Positions 47,308-58,253 are shown, numbered from the stretch's first letter. The stretch: 64,000 nucleotides of DNA from Ahaetulla prasina (GCF_028640845.1 NC_080541.1:175946502-176010501); one strand, 5' to 3'. Numbers and translations: made by a program. The notes: generated from the letters alone by a model not told the origin.

Positions 47308-48948
47308 ACATCCTTGTTGGGAAGAATAGCAGCAATAAAAATGAATGTTTTGCCTAGGTTTTTATTTTTGTTTCAAGTGATACCAGTACTTAAAAAGGAT
47401 GCAAATTTGCAGGAGTGGCAGAAAGGGATTAATAATTTTATTTGGATGGGTAAAAAACCGAGAATAAAGTTAAAAACAATGCAAGATATATATGAAAGAG
47501 GGGGTTTAAAAATGCCTAATTTGAAATTATATTATGAAACAGTTGTTCTGTCACTAATTAGTGACTAGATTAATTTAACAGAGGAAAGAATATTGAATAT
47601 AGAAGGTTATGATTTGCTATATGGATGGCATGCTTACTTATTATATGATAAGAAAGTGGATAAGACTTTTAAAAGTCATATACTTAGAAATGCTTTGTTA
47701 AGGGTTTGGAAGAAATACCAATATAAGTTAGACGATAAAATACCTATATGGGCAATCCCTAGACATGCGATAGAGAATATAAATATAGAACAAAAACAGG
47801 AGGTGATTACTTATAAAGAGCTTCTTTTTGTAGAAAAGGGTAAATTACAATTGAAATCTTTAACTATAATGAGAGAAGAAGGGATAAACTATACTTGGTT
47901 TCAATATGGACAGCTGCAAGCCAGATGGAGAGTAGACCAGAAAATTGGTATCGTGCAAAATGAGGAAAACTTGGTAAAACTAATTAGAGATCAAGGCCAA
48001 TTGCATATCAAGAGGTTAAATAACGTACTGATAGAAATAGACTCAGAAATGGAGTTAGTTAAGGATTGTATGATAAAATGGGCACAAAATATCCAGCAAC
48101 CTATAATGATGGAAACGTGAGAAAAAATTTGGGTTAGAAATGTCAAATTTACCCAAGCACAAAATTTAAGAGAAAACTTTTATAAAATGTTTTATAGATG
48201 GCATTTAGATCCTAAAAAACTGGCATGTATGTATCCGAATATGCAAGCTAAACGTTGGAGATGTGATTGTGATGATGCTACTTATTATCATATATAGTGG
48301 ACTTGTACAAAAATCGAAGTATTTTGGAGAAAAATTGGTGGATTATGCAGAATATCTTGAAAAAGAAGATAAAGTTTACACCACAGTTATTTTTATTGGG
48401 TATAATTACGGACTGTACAGTAATAGAGACTAAACTGTTTTTAAATTTAATATCAGCAGCGAGACTTTTGATTGTGCAATATTGGAAGAAAGAAGATTTG
48501 CCTACAATTGAAGAATGGACACTTAAAGTATCGAACTTAGCAGAAATGGCAAAAATTTCAGCGTATTTGAAAGACTATTCACAAGAAAAATATATATTGG
48601 AATGGAGAAGTTGGATTGATTATATTCAAAACAAATATCAGACTAAAAAGTATCAAATAGCTTATGAGTGATTATAGGAATTGTACTGTATTAGTGTATT
48701 TGTTTAAATGGGAAAGGGGAGTTAAGGTTGCAAAGGGGAGAGGAGAAGTTATGGGTGATGGTTTATTGTTGTATTTTAGCTTATGATTGTTAGATGTAAT
48801 ACCCTGTATTTTGCTCTGGGAAGTCTCGGGGGGTGGGGTGGGGGGGAAGGTCGAGGGGAGGGAGGAGGGGAGAGGGGGGAGGGCGGAGGGAGGTGGGGGG
48901 GAATAATGGTTGAAAAAAAATTATAAAACTTTTTCAATTAAAAAAAAG
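47308..48948 (+). mobile_element. 5'-truncated L1 LINE with 13-bp target duplication
   Basis: Target duplications agaagacttaaaa lie at 47295-47307 and 48949-48961, identical over 13 bases. The ORF2 C-terminal half reads LGRIAAIKMNVLPRFLFLFQ, then GGLKMPNLKLYYE. It continues through two in-frame stops (47566-47568, 48118-48120) and a third near 48294 to YYHI-WTC, then a one-base frameshift into KKKIKFTPQLFLLGI (48297-48671). A strongly G-rich 3' UTR (48825-48902) and an A-rich tail follow. The exact duplication suggests a fairly recent insertion despite the ORF damage. Confidence 0.9.
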
Positions 48949-49201
48949 AGAAGACTTAAAAGCATTTAATGCAGCAATGTGTGATGAAGGAACATTCTGA
49001 CAACTTGACCCTCAGTTTGTGTTACATCTGAGACAAGTGCCCTAGAATCTATGCTGCAGAGGGAACTGAGGGAGAAGAAGACTTATTCCAGTTTGCTTGG
49101 ATGTAGGATACTTTCATTTTCTATCCTTTTGTAACATCATAATCACATCGAACCACTTCAAATCTACATCAATTTGTATCATAGCATTGCTCCATTTAAC
49201 T

Positions 49202-49334
49202 CAGAGATGGCGAACTAGGGCCCCTTTAGGACTTGTGGACCAACTCCCAGAATTCCTGAGCCAGTATGGTTCGTTCAGGAATTCTGGCAGTTGATGTCTA
49301 CATGTTATCAACTGTCCATCATTCCCCACTCCTG
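49202..49334. mobile_element. hAT-type MITE, 133 bp
   Basis: Ends cagagatggcgaac and attccccactcctg. The flanks atttaact (49194-49201) and atttaatt (49335-49342) match at 7 of 8 positions. The interior ccagaattcctgag / tcaggaattctgg forms a palindrome. Confidence 0.7.
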
Positions 49335-49554
49335 ATTTAATTTAATAGTTTCTGCATTGATAGGCATTAGCCAATTCTCAGCCTTGCATTGAACTTGAGA
49401 TATTTTTAAAATATAAATCTACTGTAAGATTTAGGCAATGTTCCTAAAACTTAAAGCATTTCAATAAATTTCTATTTGGTTGTTTAGAGAGAAATCATGC
49501 TTGAACTTGATTTCAGATTAGAGCTCCTCTATTGTCTATCTCACAGTTCATAAG

Positions 49555-49858
49555 CTTGAATTATTTTTATTTTTTATTTTATTTTTTGATTTTTATACCG
49601 CCCTTCTCCCGAAGGACTCAGGGCGGTGTACAGGCAAGATAAAACCAGCAATACAAATATACAAGTTAAAATATCATTTAAAAAACTTATTTAAAATTAG
49701 CCTGAAATTAAATTACCATAAACTAAAAACCCCGTTTAAAAATTAATAAAATTTCCCATTAAAAATCCAATTTAGGCCAGCCCCGCGCGAATAAAGAGAT
49801 GTGTCTTTAGTTCGCGACGGAATGTCCGAAGGTCAGGTATTTGACGTAGACCTGAATT
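49555..49858 (-). mobile_element. L2-like LINE, 3' end
   Basis: The plus strand shows an ATTTTT-rich tail, then ataccgcccttctcccgaag. It continues through the 3' UTR to the last codons (ccgaaggtcaggtatttgac), matching 55565-55815. It is truncated there. Confidence 0.8.
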
Positions 49859-49975
49859 ATGAACTATGTTTGAACTAATGTTAAGTAATCAGAACCAGAT
49901 AGTTTCTATTTCTCCTGAAAAATTTAAAAAAAAAGATAGAAAAATAGAAAAGACATTTTGACCTTAAATATATTT

Positions 49976-51150
49976 AATGCTGTCGATAGGAATGCTGAGG
50001 AATGCTGTCGATATAATTTACTTGGACTTCAGTAAAGCATTTGATAAAGTAGACCATAACCTACTACTAGATAAAGTAGAAAAATGTGGGTTAGACAGCA
50101 CCACCACCAGATGGATTCGTAACTGGCTGACCAACCGCACTCAACGTGTAGTCCTCAACGGAACTACATCCACATGGAGGGAAGTATGCAGTGGAGTACC
50201 CCAAGGCTCTGTTTTAGGCCCAGTACTCTTAAACATCTTCATCAATGACTTGGACGAGGGGATAGATGGGGAACTCATCAAATTTGCAGATGACACCAAG
50301 CTGGCAGGAATAGCCAACAGTCCAGAAGATAGGCTCAAGTTACAGAAAGATCTTGACAGATTTGAACATTGGGTGCTATCTAACAAAATGAAATTCAACA
50401 ATGAAAAAAGTAAGGTTCTACGTTTAGGCCAAAAAAACAAAATGCACCAGTACCGTTTATGTGGTACCTTGCTCAATAGTAGTACCTGTGAGAGGGATCT
50501 TGGAGTCCTAGTGGATAACCATTTAGATATGAGCCAGCAGTGTGCAGCAGCTGCTAAAAAAGCCAACACAGTTCTGGGCTGCATAAACAGAGGGATAGAA
50601 TCAAGATCACGTGAAGTGTTAGTACCACTTTATAATGCCTTGGTAAGGCCACACTTGGAATATTGCATCCAGTTTTGGTCGCCACGATGTAAAAAAGATG
50701 TTGAGACTCTAGAAAGAGTGCAGAGAAGAGCAACAAAGATGATTAGGGGACTGGAGGATAAAACATATGAAGAACGGTTGCAGGAACTGGGTATGTCTAG
50801 TTTAACAAAAAGAAGGACTAGGGGAGACATGATAGCTGTGTTCCAATATCTCAGGGGCTGCCACAAAGAAGAGGGAGTCGGGCTGTTCTCCAAAGCACCT
50901 GAGGGTAGAACAAGAAGCAATGGGTGGAAACTGATCAAAGAAAGAAGCAACTTAGAACCAAGGAGAAATTTCCTGACAGTTAGAACAATTAATAAGTGGA
51001 ACGACTTGCCTTCAGAAGTTGTGAATGCTCCAACACTGGAAATTTTTAAGAAAATGTTGGATAACCATCTGACTGAGATGGTGTAGGGTTTCCTGCCTGG
51101 GCAGGGGGTTGGACTAGAAGGCCTCCAAGGTCCCTTCCAACTCTGTTGTT
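49976..51150 (+). mobile_element. CR1 LINE, 5'-truncated, 369-codon open frame
   Basis: The open frame 49977-51086 covers the RT from motif A to the end of ORF2. It includes IIYLDFSKAFDKVDHNLL, GVPQGSVLGPVL, then FADDTKLAG (the catalytic FADD), and the C-terminal VRPHLEYCIQFWSPRCKKD and EVVNAPTLEIFKKML. The stop is followed by the standard CR1 3' UTR (ggcagggggttggactagaa, cccttccaactctgttgtta). Upstream domains (endonuclease, ORF1) are absent. tatattt occurs on both flanks, a possible short target duplication. The ATG at 49977 is incidental, within filler sequence. It runs opposite to RNF220. Confidence 0.9.
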
Positions 51151-52132
51151 ATGTTATATTTGCCTGGAAGTAAACTCAGTAATTTCAATAAAATTTCCTT
51201 TCAACAAACAATATTTAGGACCCCTGTCTCAGTAAATGAGATTTTTATCTTATTTATATAGAACCAATATTTTTACTATCTTCTCTGGCATGAATACTAG
51301 CCCTAAATACTGACATATTTCAAAAACAATAGACAGTTCTTTGGTTTTTTCCTTCTCCCTACAGTCACAATGAGCAGATTTAATTATTCATCTTTTAATT
51401 GTCTTTTACTTTTAAATATGAAGCCCTGAGGTATTTTATAATTTCCCCAAGGTCATCATAGAAGTACCTAGCAATGCTGTTTCTAACATCTATAGACCCA
51501 AAGGGCCCTGATACTATATCATATCTTTCCCAATTCAAACTCTAGAGAGAAATTTCAGAAAAGAGCACATTGTCTATAGTAAAATATCTGGAGACAATTT
51601 CATCAAATACTTTCTCCTTTGAGATTTTAATAACTGGGCACAGACAATAATGTATGAGACACAAATGGTCTAATAAGCTATGAAGGACCTGTGGGAAAAG
51701 GAATTTAAAACTGACTGGACATTAGATTTAGTGATCAGGCACTCATTAGCTCATATAGCTGGAAAATAAAATAAAACATTTGCAAATAGAAATTGTAAAT
51801 AAGCTATAAAAATACTCCATCTCCTTTGCAGAGTTTCATTACTGCATGTTTGTTGTTGAGCATTCTGACAGTTATGCATCAATGCATTTATGCATCTGCA
51901 CAATGTCCATATTAGGGGAGATGGGACTAGGGTGGTTGGTTTTAATAAAGTCCTAAATTGATAAATTGAAGATATTTTGATTTTAAACTCTAATTTAATG
52001 TTTCTATTTTTTTTAGAATTAATCTTAGACAGTATTGCTTCAAAATCTATTTCATTTTTGTTTCTTTTATTTTGGTCGTTTTCTTCTTACTTGATTAAAA
52101 AAAACTATTAAAAGCAAAGTCAAGAAAGAACT

Positions 52133-52351
52133 AGCAATAGCACTTAGACTTATGTACTGCTTCATAGTCCTTTACAGCCTTCTCTAAGCGGTTTACAGAG
52201 TCAGCACATTGCCCCCCAACAATCTGGGTCCTCATTTTACCAACCTCGGAAAGATGGAAGGCTGAGTCAACCTTGAGCCAATGAAAATAGAACTCCTGGC
52301 AGTCAGCAGAATTAGCCTGCAATACTGCATTCTAACCATTGTGCCACCACC
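52133..52351 (-). mobile_element. tRNA-derived SINE with LINE-like tail
   Basis: The reverse complement begins with an A-box-like tggcacaatggttagaatg and has a degenerate B box. It continues through tcaaccttgactcagccttc (read from gctgagtcaaccttgagcc on the plus strand) and tgtaaaccgcttagagaagg, ending tgctattgct. This is a common squamate SINE pattern. The left flank aagaaagaa resembles the GAAA microsatellite that follows on the right. Confidence 0.75.
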
Positions 52352-52352
52352 A

Positions 52353-52396
<44 letters not shown>

Positions 52397-52398
52397 AA
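52352..52398. repeat. (GAAA)n microsatellite
   Basis: About eleven perfect GAAA units directly abut the 5' (head) side of the SINE. Confidence 0.95.
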
Positions 52399-53879
52399 TC
52401 AATCCAGACATTATTTATAGATTCTTGAGTGGAAAAAGGCCATAGTAAATTACTTTATATAACAAAATTGACTGAATTCTTTTTTCTTACAAATAGCAAT
52501 GGAAAAATTATTTGTTATGACCACACTTTTACTGACACTGTGTCAGTGATTCCAAGTCATGATCCTTGGTCCAGACTTATGGATATATCAACAAAAGGGA
52601 AATATACTTTGGCTTAGGAATAAAGACTAATGTCAGATTATTTCTTTCTTCTTCTCCAAAAGAAAGACAAGTCTGGTTTTATCTAGTGACCAAAGAATGG
52701 ATAGATGCAGAGAACTGTTCATACATATATACATCTGAGAAATTGATCTGTTACAGCTCCAGTTATTTTAAATAGCAAAATTGAGTGGAATGAGACTCTG
52801 ATTTATTTGACACAATATTTTTTACATTCCATTGCAAGTACATAATGCAACAATCTGTCAAGGGTTGGCCAAGTCAAATATCTGCCAAGAAAATGATCAG
52901 GCCAACTATGGAAACAACAATATCTTCAAACAAGAGCTCAGTTACTTCCTAGTTCCATTCTTCTGCTGCCTACCATATGATTACATATGCAGAGTCTAAT
53001 ACTTATGTTGGGTTTTGGGAACAATCTATGGCAGGAAACAGATACTGGATACAGCTGAGAACTGAACTGGCTCCCATTCAAGTGTGTCACCAGCTACCTG
53101 ATAACCCTGAAAAATTTCTTTTGTGGGGATAGGTGCTTTTGATTCAAACCGAGACTTTCAGAAAAAAAGGATGTGGCATTTGGAATAAATGCAGTAACCA
53201 GCAAGTGCAGATATAGTCAAACTTACTTTCAGAAGCAGTACCACCTCTTAGAGAAACTTGTTTGGTAAGAATGTAGTAGCCTACTGGCAAATGTGTACTT
53301 TCCTAAAATCTGTACACCAACCTTGCCCTACTTCTGCCATATTTCTGCCACTAGTTGTAGGTGCAAATACTATAATTTTTATTTATCTTTTATTATTTGA
53401 ATATGCTAGCAGCCCTGGAGATCAAAGAGTAAAATCTTCAAAATGAATAAACAAACAAGAATCTTGGGAATTCCATTTCTAGGAAAGGTGTACCCAATAA
53501 AATTAAATACAAATTTAATTTAATGTAACAAGGTCCTGGAAATTGTGTTAAACATTGGTTTGGAACCAGAAACAGCAGATAGAGCAGGAAACAGAAAATT
53601 GTACACTACGGTACACATTTGTGTTTTATCATAACAATATTCATTCCTAAGGAAATCCTTATTAGATACTATATTTAGGATTTCATGCTGATGAAAGCTG
53701 ATGAGGATGTGTTATCATTAAGAGAAAGAATTTCTGCATCTTAAGCAAAGACCAGGAGTTGCCCAAGCAGTATTTGCTGTAATTGGTAATTTTAATAATG
53801 TCTAGAGAAAGAGAGTATTAACACAATCAAGAGGGATTCAGCCATATAATTGAGCAAAGTGACTGAATATACAGAAACT

Positions 53880-53995
53880 TAGGCTTCCACAGTTGTTCAC
53901 CCTCCAGATGCATTGGGACTACAATTCCCAGAATTCCTAGTCAAAAGAAGCTCAAGAGGCAGTTATAGTCCCAACACATCTGTTCTAACACCTTG
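53880..53995. repeat. Foldback repeat, possible MITE
   Basis: Inverted arms ccagatgcattgggactaca and the complement of agttatagtcccaacacatctg enclose a loop with aattcctag and gaagctcaag. No clear target duplication was found. Confidence 0.45.
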
Positions 53996-54171
53996 TCATG
54001 AGTGTCATGAATGACAGTTCCTTATGGATAATAATGCAGCAAATTAAAGCCGTACATTAGAAGTAGGGAATCTGTGGCTTTCCAGATGCTGAGGAACAAC
54101 AATTCCCAGGACAATCAACCAGCATAGTCATTTTAAGTTTGGCCTTGTTTTAAGTATATTTTTTTAGATCT

Positions 54172-54291
54172 GCAAGCCAGCTTTTCACCCAAATGCTAAT
54201 AACAATTTTTGGCCAAATGGTTGAAAAAAAACCAAACACCAGAAGATCCTTCTGAATATTATTTCAGGAGAGAGGGTGCACAGAAGAGAAT
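54172..54291. repeat. Member of a local duplication pair (partner 57132-57252)
   Basis: gcaagccagcttttcaccca through ataacaatttttggccaaat to gaagatccttctgaatatt matches the partner over about 120 bases with roughly ten differences, in the same orientation, 3 kb apart. Confidence 0.85.
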
Positions 54292-55141
54292 CTGTGGTCC
54301 CAGCAGATATGTAATTTTGGTTACACAGGACCCTTTCACTATTCTGTTTTAATCCCCCCCTTCAAAAAAAATTAGATTCTTTGTTGTTTGAAGCTTCTAA
54401 GATTCATCCCTGCTAGGAGAAAAGGACTTTTATTGGTTATGTAGTAACTGTCACAAATATTTACCTCCAAACAGCTAATATGCTGATTTAATTCTTTTTC
54501 AGGCTTGGTATTTGAAGAGATATCACAAGCCAGCAATGACCATAAACAGAAAGTACGAGACGAGCTTTTTCTCATGATGCTCTTTTGTTTTCTACATTTT
54601 TAAATCTCCAAATGCAAGTCTGAAGATTCCTGATTTGTAACTGAAACCTTTTCTTGCATTCTGCATTTTCATGGTTGCCTCAGTTGCATTTGCTATTATT
54701 AATAATCATAGGTCTTAATCTGCTAGAGCAGTACTAAAACACTATAACATAGGACATAATACATATAACACTAGAAGCTTATGATAAAATATGACACCAT
54801 GACTCTCAATTGCGCGAAGCACACTTTTGCAGGGAAGTATGGCCAGCATCCTAACTCTGTAGCTCTATATAGTTTAACCCTGCACTAACTGTAACACTAT
54901 CTCTATGATCCAATATATGAATAGTTGATAAAGAGAACAGGCAGGGATGCTGGCATGCTCAGCTTTCCAAAAGTTCAAAATGAAGGTAAAGGGTTTCGAG
55001 GCTAATGCCAATTACATTAGAACTATTTAAAATAACTATTCTACCCATTTTTTAAATATCTTCACTATGCACCAAGATACTACCCTGAGGGATCTGTATG
55101 AATAAAGACAGTAATGGCTTCAACAATTGTAGAGTTAGGCA

Positions 55142-55239
55142 GGGAGGGAGGGAGGGAGGGAGGGAGGGAGGGAGGGAGGGAGGGAGGGAAGGAAGGAAGG
55201 AAGGAAGGAAGGAAGGAAGGAAGGAAGGAAGGAAGGAAG
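55142..55239. repeat. (GGGA)n-(GGAA)n purine tract
   Basis: About 48 bases of GGGA units run into about 52 bases of GGAA units without interruption. On the RNF220 sense strand it is a pure pyrimidine tract starting roughly 120 bases past the donor of the 46-nt exon. It also creates short repetitive open frames, which are not genes. Confidence 0.95.
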
Positions 55240-55360
55240 ATTCTGTGTACCATGGAGAAAAGCAGAAGAAAGATGAAAGGAGAAATGTTATCAGATAAAT
55301 AATGTAAAATTTGTAGAAACAGAAAAGATAATGGAAATTAATTAGATTTGGCTCACTTAC

Positions 55361-55406
55361 CTTGGGAGTGCCTGGGGCCATGACATCCTTCAGTAGAGCA
55401 TTCTTA
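55361..55406 (-). CDS. RNF220: RNF220 internal exon, 46 nt
   Basis: This is the most upstream RNF220 exon in the window. On the minus strand it is preceded by a pyrimidine-rich acceptor ending in ttgatag and followed by a near-perfect donor, AAG|gtaagtgag. The first base completes a codon from an exon outside the window. The remaining 15 codons read KNALLKDVMAPGTPK and end in phase 0. From memory this matches the vertebrate RNF220 linker after the first zinc-binding segment (K-N-S-L-L-K-D-A-M-A-P-G-T-P-K in mammals). RNF220 is a RING E3 ubiquitin ligase reported to act on Sin3B, on Gli proteins and in beta-catenin signalling. The next exon downstream is 36.5 kb away. A long purine tract begins about 120 bases past the donor. 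Confidence 0.93.
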
Positions 55407-55496
55407 CTATCAAAATAGAAAAAGAAGAAAACATAAATAGATGTAGGGTAACCTCTTCCCAAAGGAGGATTTCAAAGTCCTACTTGCTTTATTTGT

Positions 55497-55510
55497 AAAA
55501 CCCTCTCCAT

Positions 55511-55561
<51 letters not shown>

Positions 55562-56290
55562 TTTGATTTTTATACCGCCCTTCTCCCGAAGGACTCAGGG
55601 CGGTGTACAGGCAAAAATAAAACAATACAATATACAGATTAAAATACCATTTAAAAAACTTATTTAAATTAGCCTGAGATTAAAAATTTCCATACTAAAA
55701 AACCCCATTTAAAATTAATAAAATTTCCCCTTAAAACTAATTTAAGCCAGCCCCGCGCGGATAAAGAGATGTGTTTTTAGTTCGCGACGAAATGTCCGAA
55801 GGTCAGGTATTTGACGTAGACCCGGGGGAAGCTCATTCCAGAGTGTGGGCGCCCCCACAGAGAAGGCCCTTCCCCTGGGGGCCGCCAGCCGGCATTGTTT
55901 GGCGGACGGCACCCTGAGAAGTCCCTCTCTATGGGAGCGTACGGGTCGGTGGGAGGCGTGTGGTAGCAGTAGGCGGTCCCGTAAGTACCCAGGTCCTAAG
56001 CCATGGAGCGCTTTAAAGGTCATAACCAACACCTTAAAGTGCACTCGGAAAGCCACAGGCAGCCAGTGCAGCCTGCGCAGGATCGGTGTTACATGGGAGC
56101 TACGTGTAGCTCCCTCTATAACCCGCGCAGCTGCATTCTGGACTAACTGAAGCCTCCGAGCGCACTTCAAGGGGAGCCCCATGTAGAGAGCATTACAGTA
56201 ATCCAAGCGAGAGGTAACGAGTGCATGAGTGACCGTGCATAAGGCATCCCGATCAAGGAAGGGGCGCAAATCCATAAAATTCATATCCAT
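55497..56290 (-). mobile_element. L2-like LINE with open 182-codon C-terminus
   Basis: On the minus strand a 182-codon frame (55742-56290) reads VTSRLDYCNALYMGLPL, RRLQLVQNAAARVI, then LHWLPVAFRVHFKVLVMTFK and TLWNELPPGLRQIPD. This is the end of an L2/CR1-superfamily ORF2. The 3' UTR ends ccttcgggagaagggcggta and is followed by an ATTT microsatellite (55509-55564). It is 5'-truncated; FMDLRPFLDRDAL is the first legible part. Its orientation is the same as RNF220. Confidence 0.85.
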
Positions 56291-56355
56291 CAGAGTAAAC
56301 TTCTGGAAGTTAAAAGATCACAATTGTACCATACTCCTACTTCCATTTTATTAAA

Positions 56356-56720
56356 GGTAGTCCTCAACTTACCACCACAACTGAGCCCAAAATTTCTGTT
56401 TCTGAGCAGAACTTCTGTTCTGTTAAGTGAGTTTTGCCCTATTTTATGATCTTTCTTGTCACAGTGAAGTGAATCACTGCAGTTGGTAAATTAGTAACAC
56501 AGTTGTTAAGTGAATCTGACATCCCCATTGACTAAGCTTGTCAGAAGGTCACTCACATTGCAACCATTATAAATACGAATCAGTTGCCAAGCACCTGAAG
56601 TTTGATCACATGAGTTATGGCAATGGTCGTCAATGTGAAAAATGGTCATAAATCACTCTTTTCAGTGTTGTTTTAACTATGAATAGTCACTAATTGAACT
56701 GTTGTAAGTCAGGGACTACC
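56356..56720. mobile_element. TIR MITE of the ggtagtcctcaacttac type
   Basis: Ends ggtagtcctcaacttacca and tgtaagtcagggactacc are inverted. The 8-mer ttattaaa precedes it (56348-56355) and recurs two bases after its right end (56723-56730), suggesting a hAT-like 8-bp duplication with slight end erosion. The interior is a set of semi-palindromic cagttg.taagtgaatc modules. Confidence 0.65.
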
Positions 56721-56826
56721 CATTATTAAATTTGCATTTCATTTTTCCTCCTCAAAACCCTGGGGAGCATAGATGAGGAAAGAGACTTATTAACATAGAA
56801 GTTGAATAGGGAACTTGAAATTGAAG

Positions 56827-56884
56827 TTCCCATTGAAATTTCAAGACATTGAAATTTCCCATTGAAATTTCAAGACATTGAAAT
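56827..56884. repeat. Tandem duplication, 29 bp x 2
   Basis: The unit ttcccattgaaatttcaaga... is repeated once without a visible mismatch. Confidence 0.9.
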
Positions 56885-56988
56885 TTCTGTTATGCAAGAA
56901 GAAACTTCAGCCACCAAACTACAGAAAGTTTCTACAGCATTTCAGTTCTGTATTACACAGGACATTGATTTGGGGAGCAGCTCTTGAG

Positions 56989-57121
56989 GTAATGTCCAAA
57001 AACCTCTGTTAGCATACAGTGTAAAGTCTCATGTGGTTCATGATACAAGGAACATATTACAACCATGTTGAAGACCTGTATTCATTGTTAATTATTTATC
57101 AGATATTATTTAAAGTACAGG
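56989..57121. repeat. Direct repeat A (partner 57256-57389)
   Basis: gtaatgtccaaaaacctctg to taaagtacagg, about 133 bases, with about a dozen differences from the partner. It lies on the left side of repeat B (57132-57252). Confidence 0.9.
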
Positions 57122-57131
57122 TTAAAAGCAG

Positions 57132-57252
57132 GCAAGCCAGCTCTTCATCCAAATGCTAATAACAATTTTTGGCCAAATGGCTGGAAAAAAAACAAAACGC
57201 CAGAAGATCCTTCTGAATATTCTTTCAAGAGAGAGGTTGCATAGAAGAGAAT
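57132..57252. repeat. Repeat B (partner 54172-54291)
   Basis: Second copy of the 120-base sequence at 54172-54291, placed exactly between the two A copies. Confidence 0.85.
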
Positions 57253-57255
57253 GTA

Positions 57256-57389
57256 GTTAATGTCCAAAAACCTCTGTTAGCATACAATGTAAGGCCTCAT
57301 GTGGTTGATTATACAAGGAACGTATTACAACCATGTTGAAGACCTGTATTTGTTGTTAATTGTTTATCAGATATAATTTAAAATACAGG
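57256..57389. repeat. Direct repeat A' (partner 56989-57121)
   Basis: Second copy of A, immediately to the right of B, giving the order A-B-A'. Confidence 0.9.
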
Positions 57390-57834
57390 ATTAATCACTG
57401 AAGTCTTAAATAGCTTAAATCCTTGGTATGAATCATTCTGGATATATAATTTAGAAGGAAAAGCTGCTCCGTTGTCAGAGACATGGGAACTTGACTTCTG
57501 TTGGTTCCAATGTATGGAATATACTCTTTCAACCAATCTTTTGGCTTTCTTGAAAGGAATCAAAACCTACCTTTCAAGCCAGGCTTTCTCCATTTCAATT
57601 TCAGTATGCATGTGTTTTAAAAATTATCATTAGCCACTTTATAAGTGCCATACAACAAAGATGGGATATTAATGGTATATAAATAAAGAAGCAATTTAGC
57701 CATTCAGCAAGACTCAGACCTCTTTTGGATCCCCATGCAATTTAGCGGGTGGGGGGGCATTAAATCCTTAAATAACTGGGAATTGAAGCCTAGAGCAAAG
57801 TATTAAAGGAAACAAAATCTAGAAACTGGGAAGA

Positions 57835-58226
57835 CATTTTATTTATTTTTATTTATTTATTTTGTCACACAGTATATATAAGCATAAGCATGAAATAACT
57901 ATATAATATAAAGGCATATATATAAGTATGTAATAACTATATTAATTGGATATAACGAGAGGAAACAATAGGACAGGAACGGTAGGCACGCTTGTGCTCT
58001 TATACACGCCCCTTACAGACCTCTTAGAAATGTGGTGAGGTCAATAGTAGACAGTTTTTGGTTGAAGCTTTGGGAATTTGGGGAAGAGACCACGGAGTCA
58101 GGTAGTTTATTCCAAGCATTAACAACTCTGTTACTGAAGTCATATTTTCTGCAATCAAGATTGGAGCGGTTAACATTAAGCTTAAATCTATTGTGTGCTC
58201 GTGTATTGTTGCAATTGAAGCTGAAG
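57835..58226 (-). mobile_element. CR1-superfamily (Rex-like) LINE, 3' end
   Basis: On the minus strand it reads LNVNRSNLDCRKYDFSNRVV, then NAWNKLPDSVV and a stop after TIDLTTFLRGL. It continues into an AT-rich 3' UTR with a TATTT-like tail. The WN-LP--VV motif is common to CR1/L2/Rex ORF2 ends. It is a different family from the CR1 and L2-like copies elsewhere. Its 5' truncation point coincides with a hairpin (58204-58253). Confidence 0.65.
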
Positions 58227-58253
58227 TAGTCTTCAGCTTCAATTGCAACAATA
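58204..58253. repeat. Perfect hairpin, 23-bp arms, 4-nt loop
   Basis: The left arm 58204-58226 is the exact reverse complement of the right arm 58231-58253, separated by tagt. The left arm belongs to the LINE; the right arm is its inverted copy. Confidence 0.95.

Larger units (their letters stand above)
18848..55360 (-). other. RNF220: RNF220 intron, 36.5 kb, repeat-laden
   Basis: The largest intron. It holds the Ty3/gypsy-DIRS-L1-L2 nest (23-33 kb), the R4-like region with its insertions (41-45.9 kb), several hATs, and the L1, CR1 and SINE copies up to 53 kb. Apparently unique stretches include 19940-22580, 35510-38770 (low-grade retroelement-like fragments that I could not classify), 39250-41000, 45900-47290 and 51160-52130. 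Some of these are candidate conserved noncoding DNA and are listed separately. Confidence 0.8.

Noticed and set aside
49977..51086. 369-codon frame as a host gene
   Set aside because: It is the CR1 reverse transcriptase with a CR1 3' UTR.
55052..55462. 136-codon minus frame with LPSFLPSFLPS repeats
   Set aside because: It is the purine/pyrimidine microsatellite read through into the real RNF220 exon; only 55361-55406 is coding.
55742..56290. 182-codon frame as a host gene or RNF220 exon
   Set aside because: It is the L2-like LINE ORF2 C-terminus, repeated at 26.9 and 49.6 kb.
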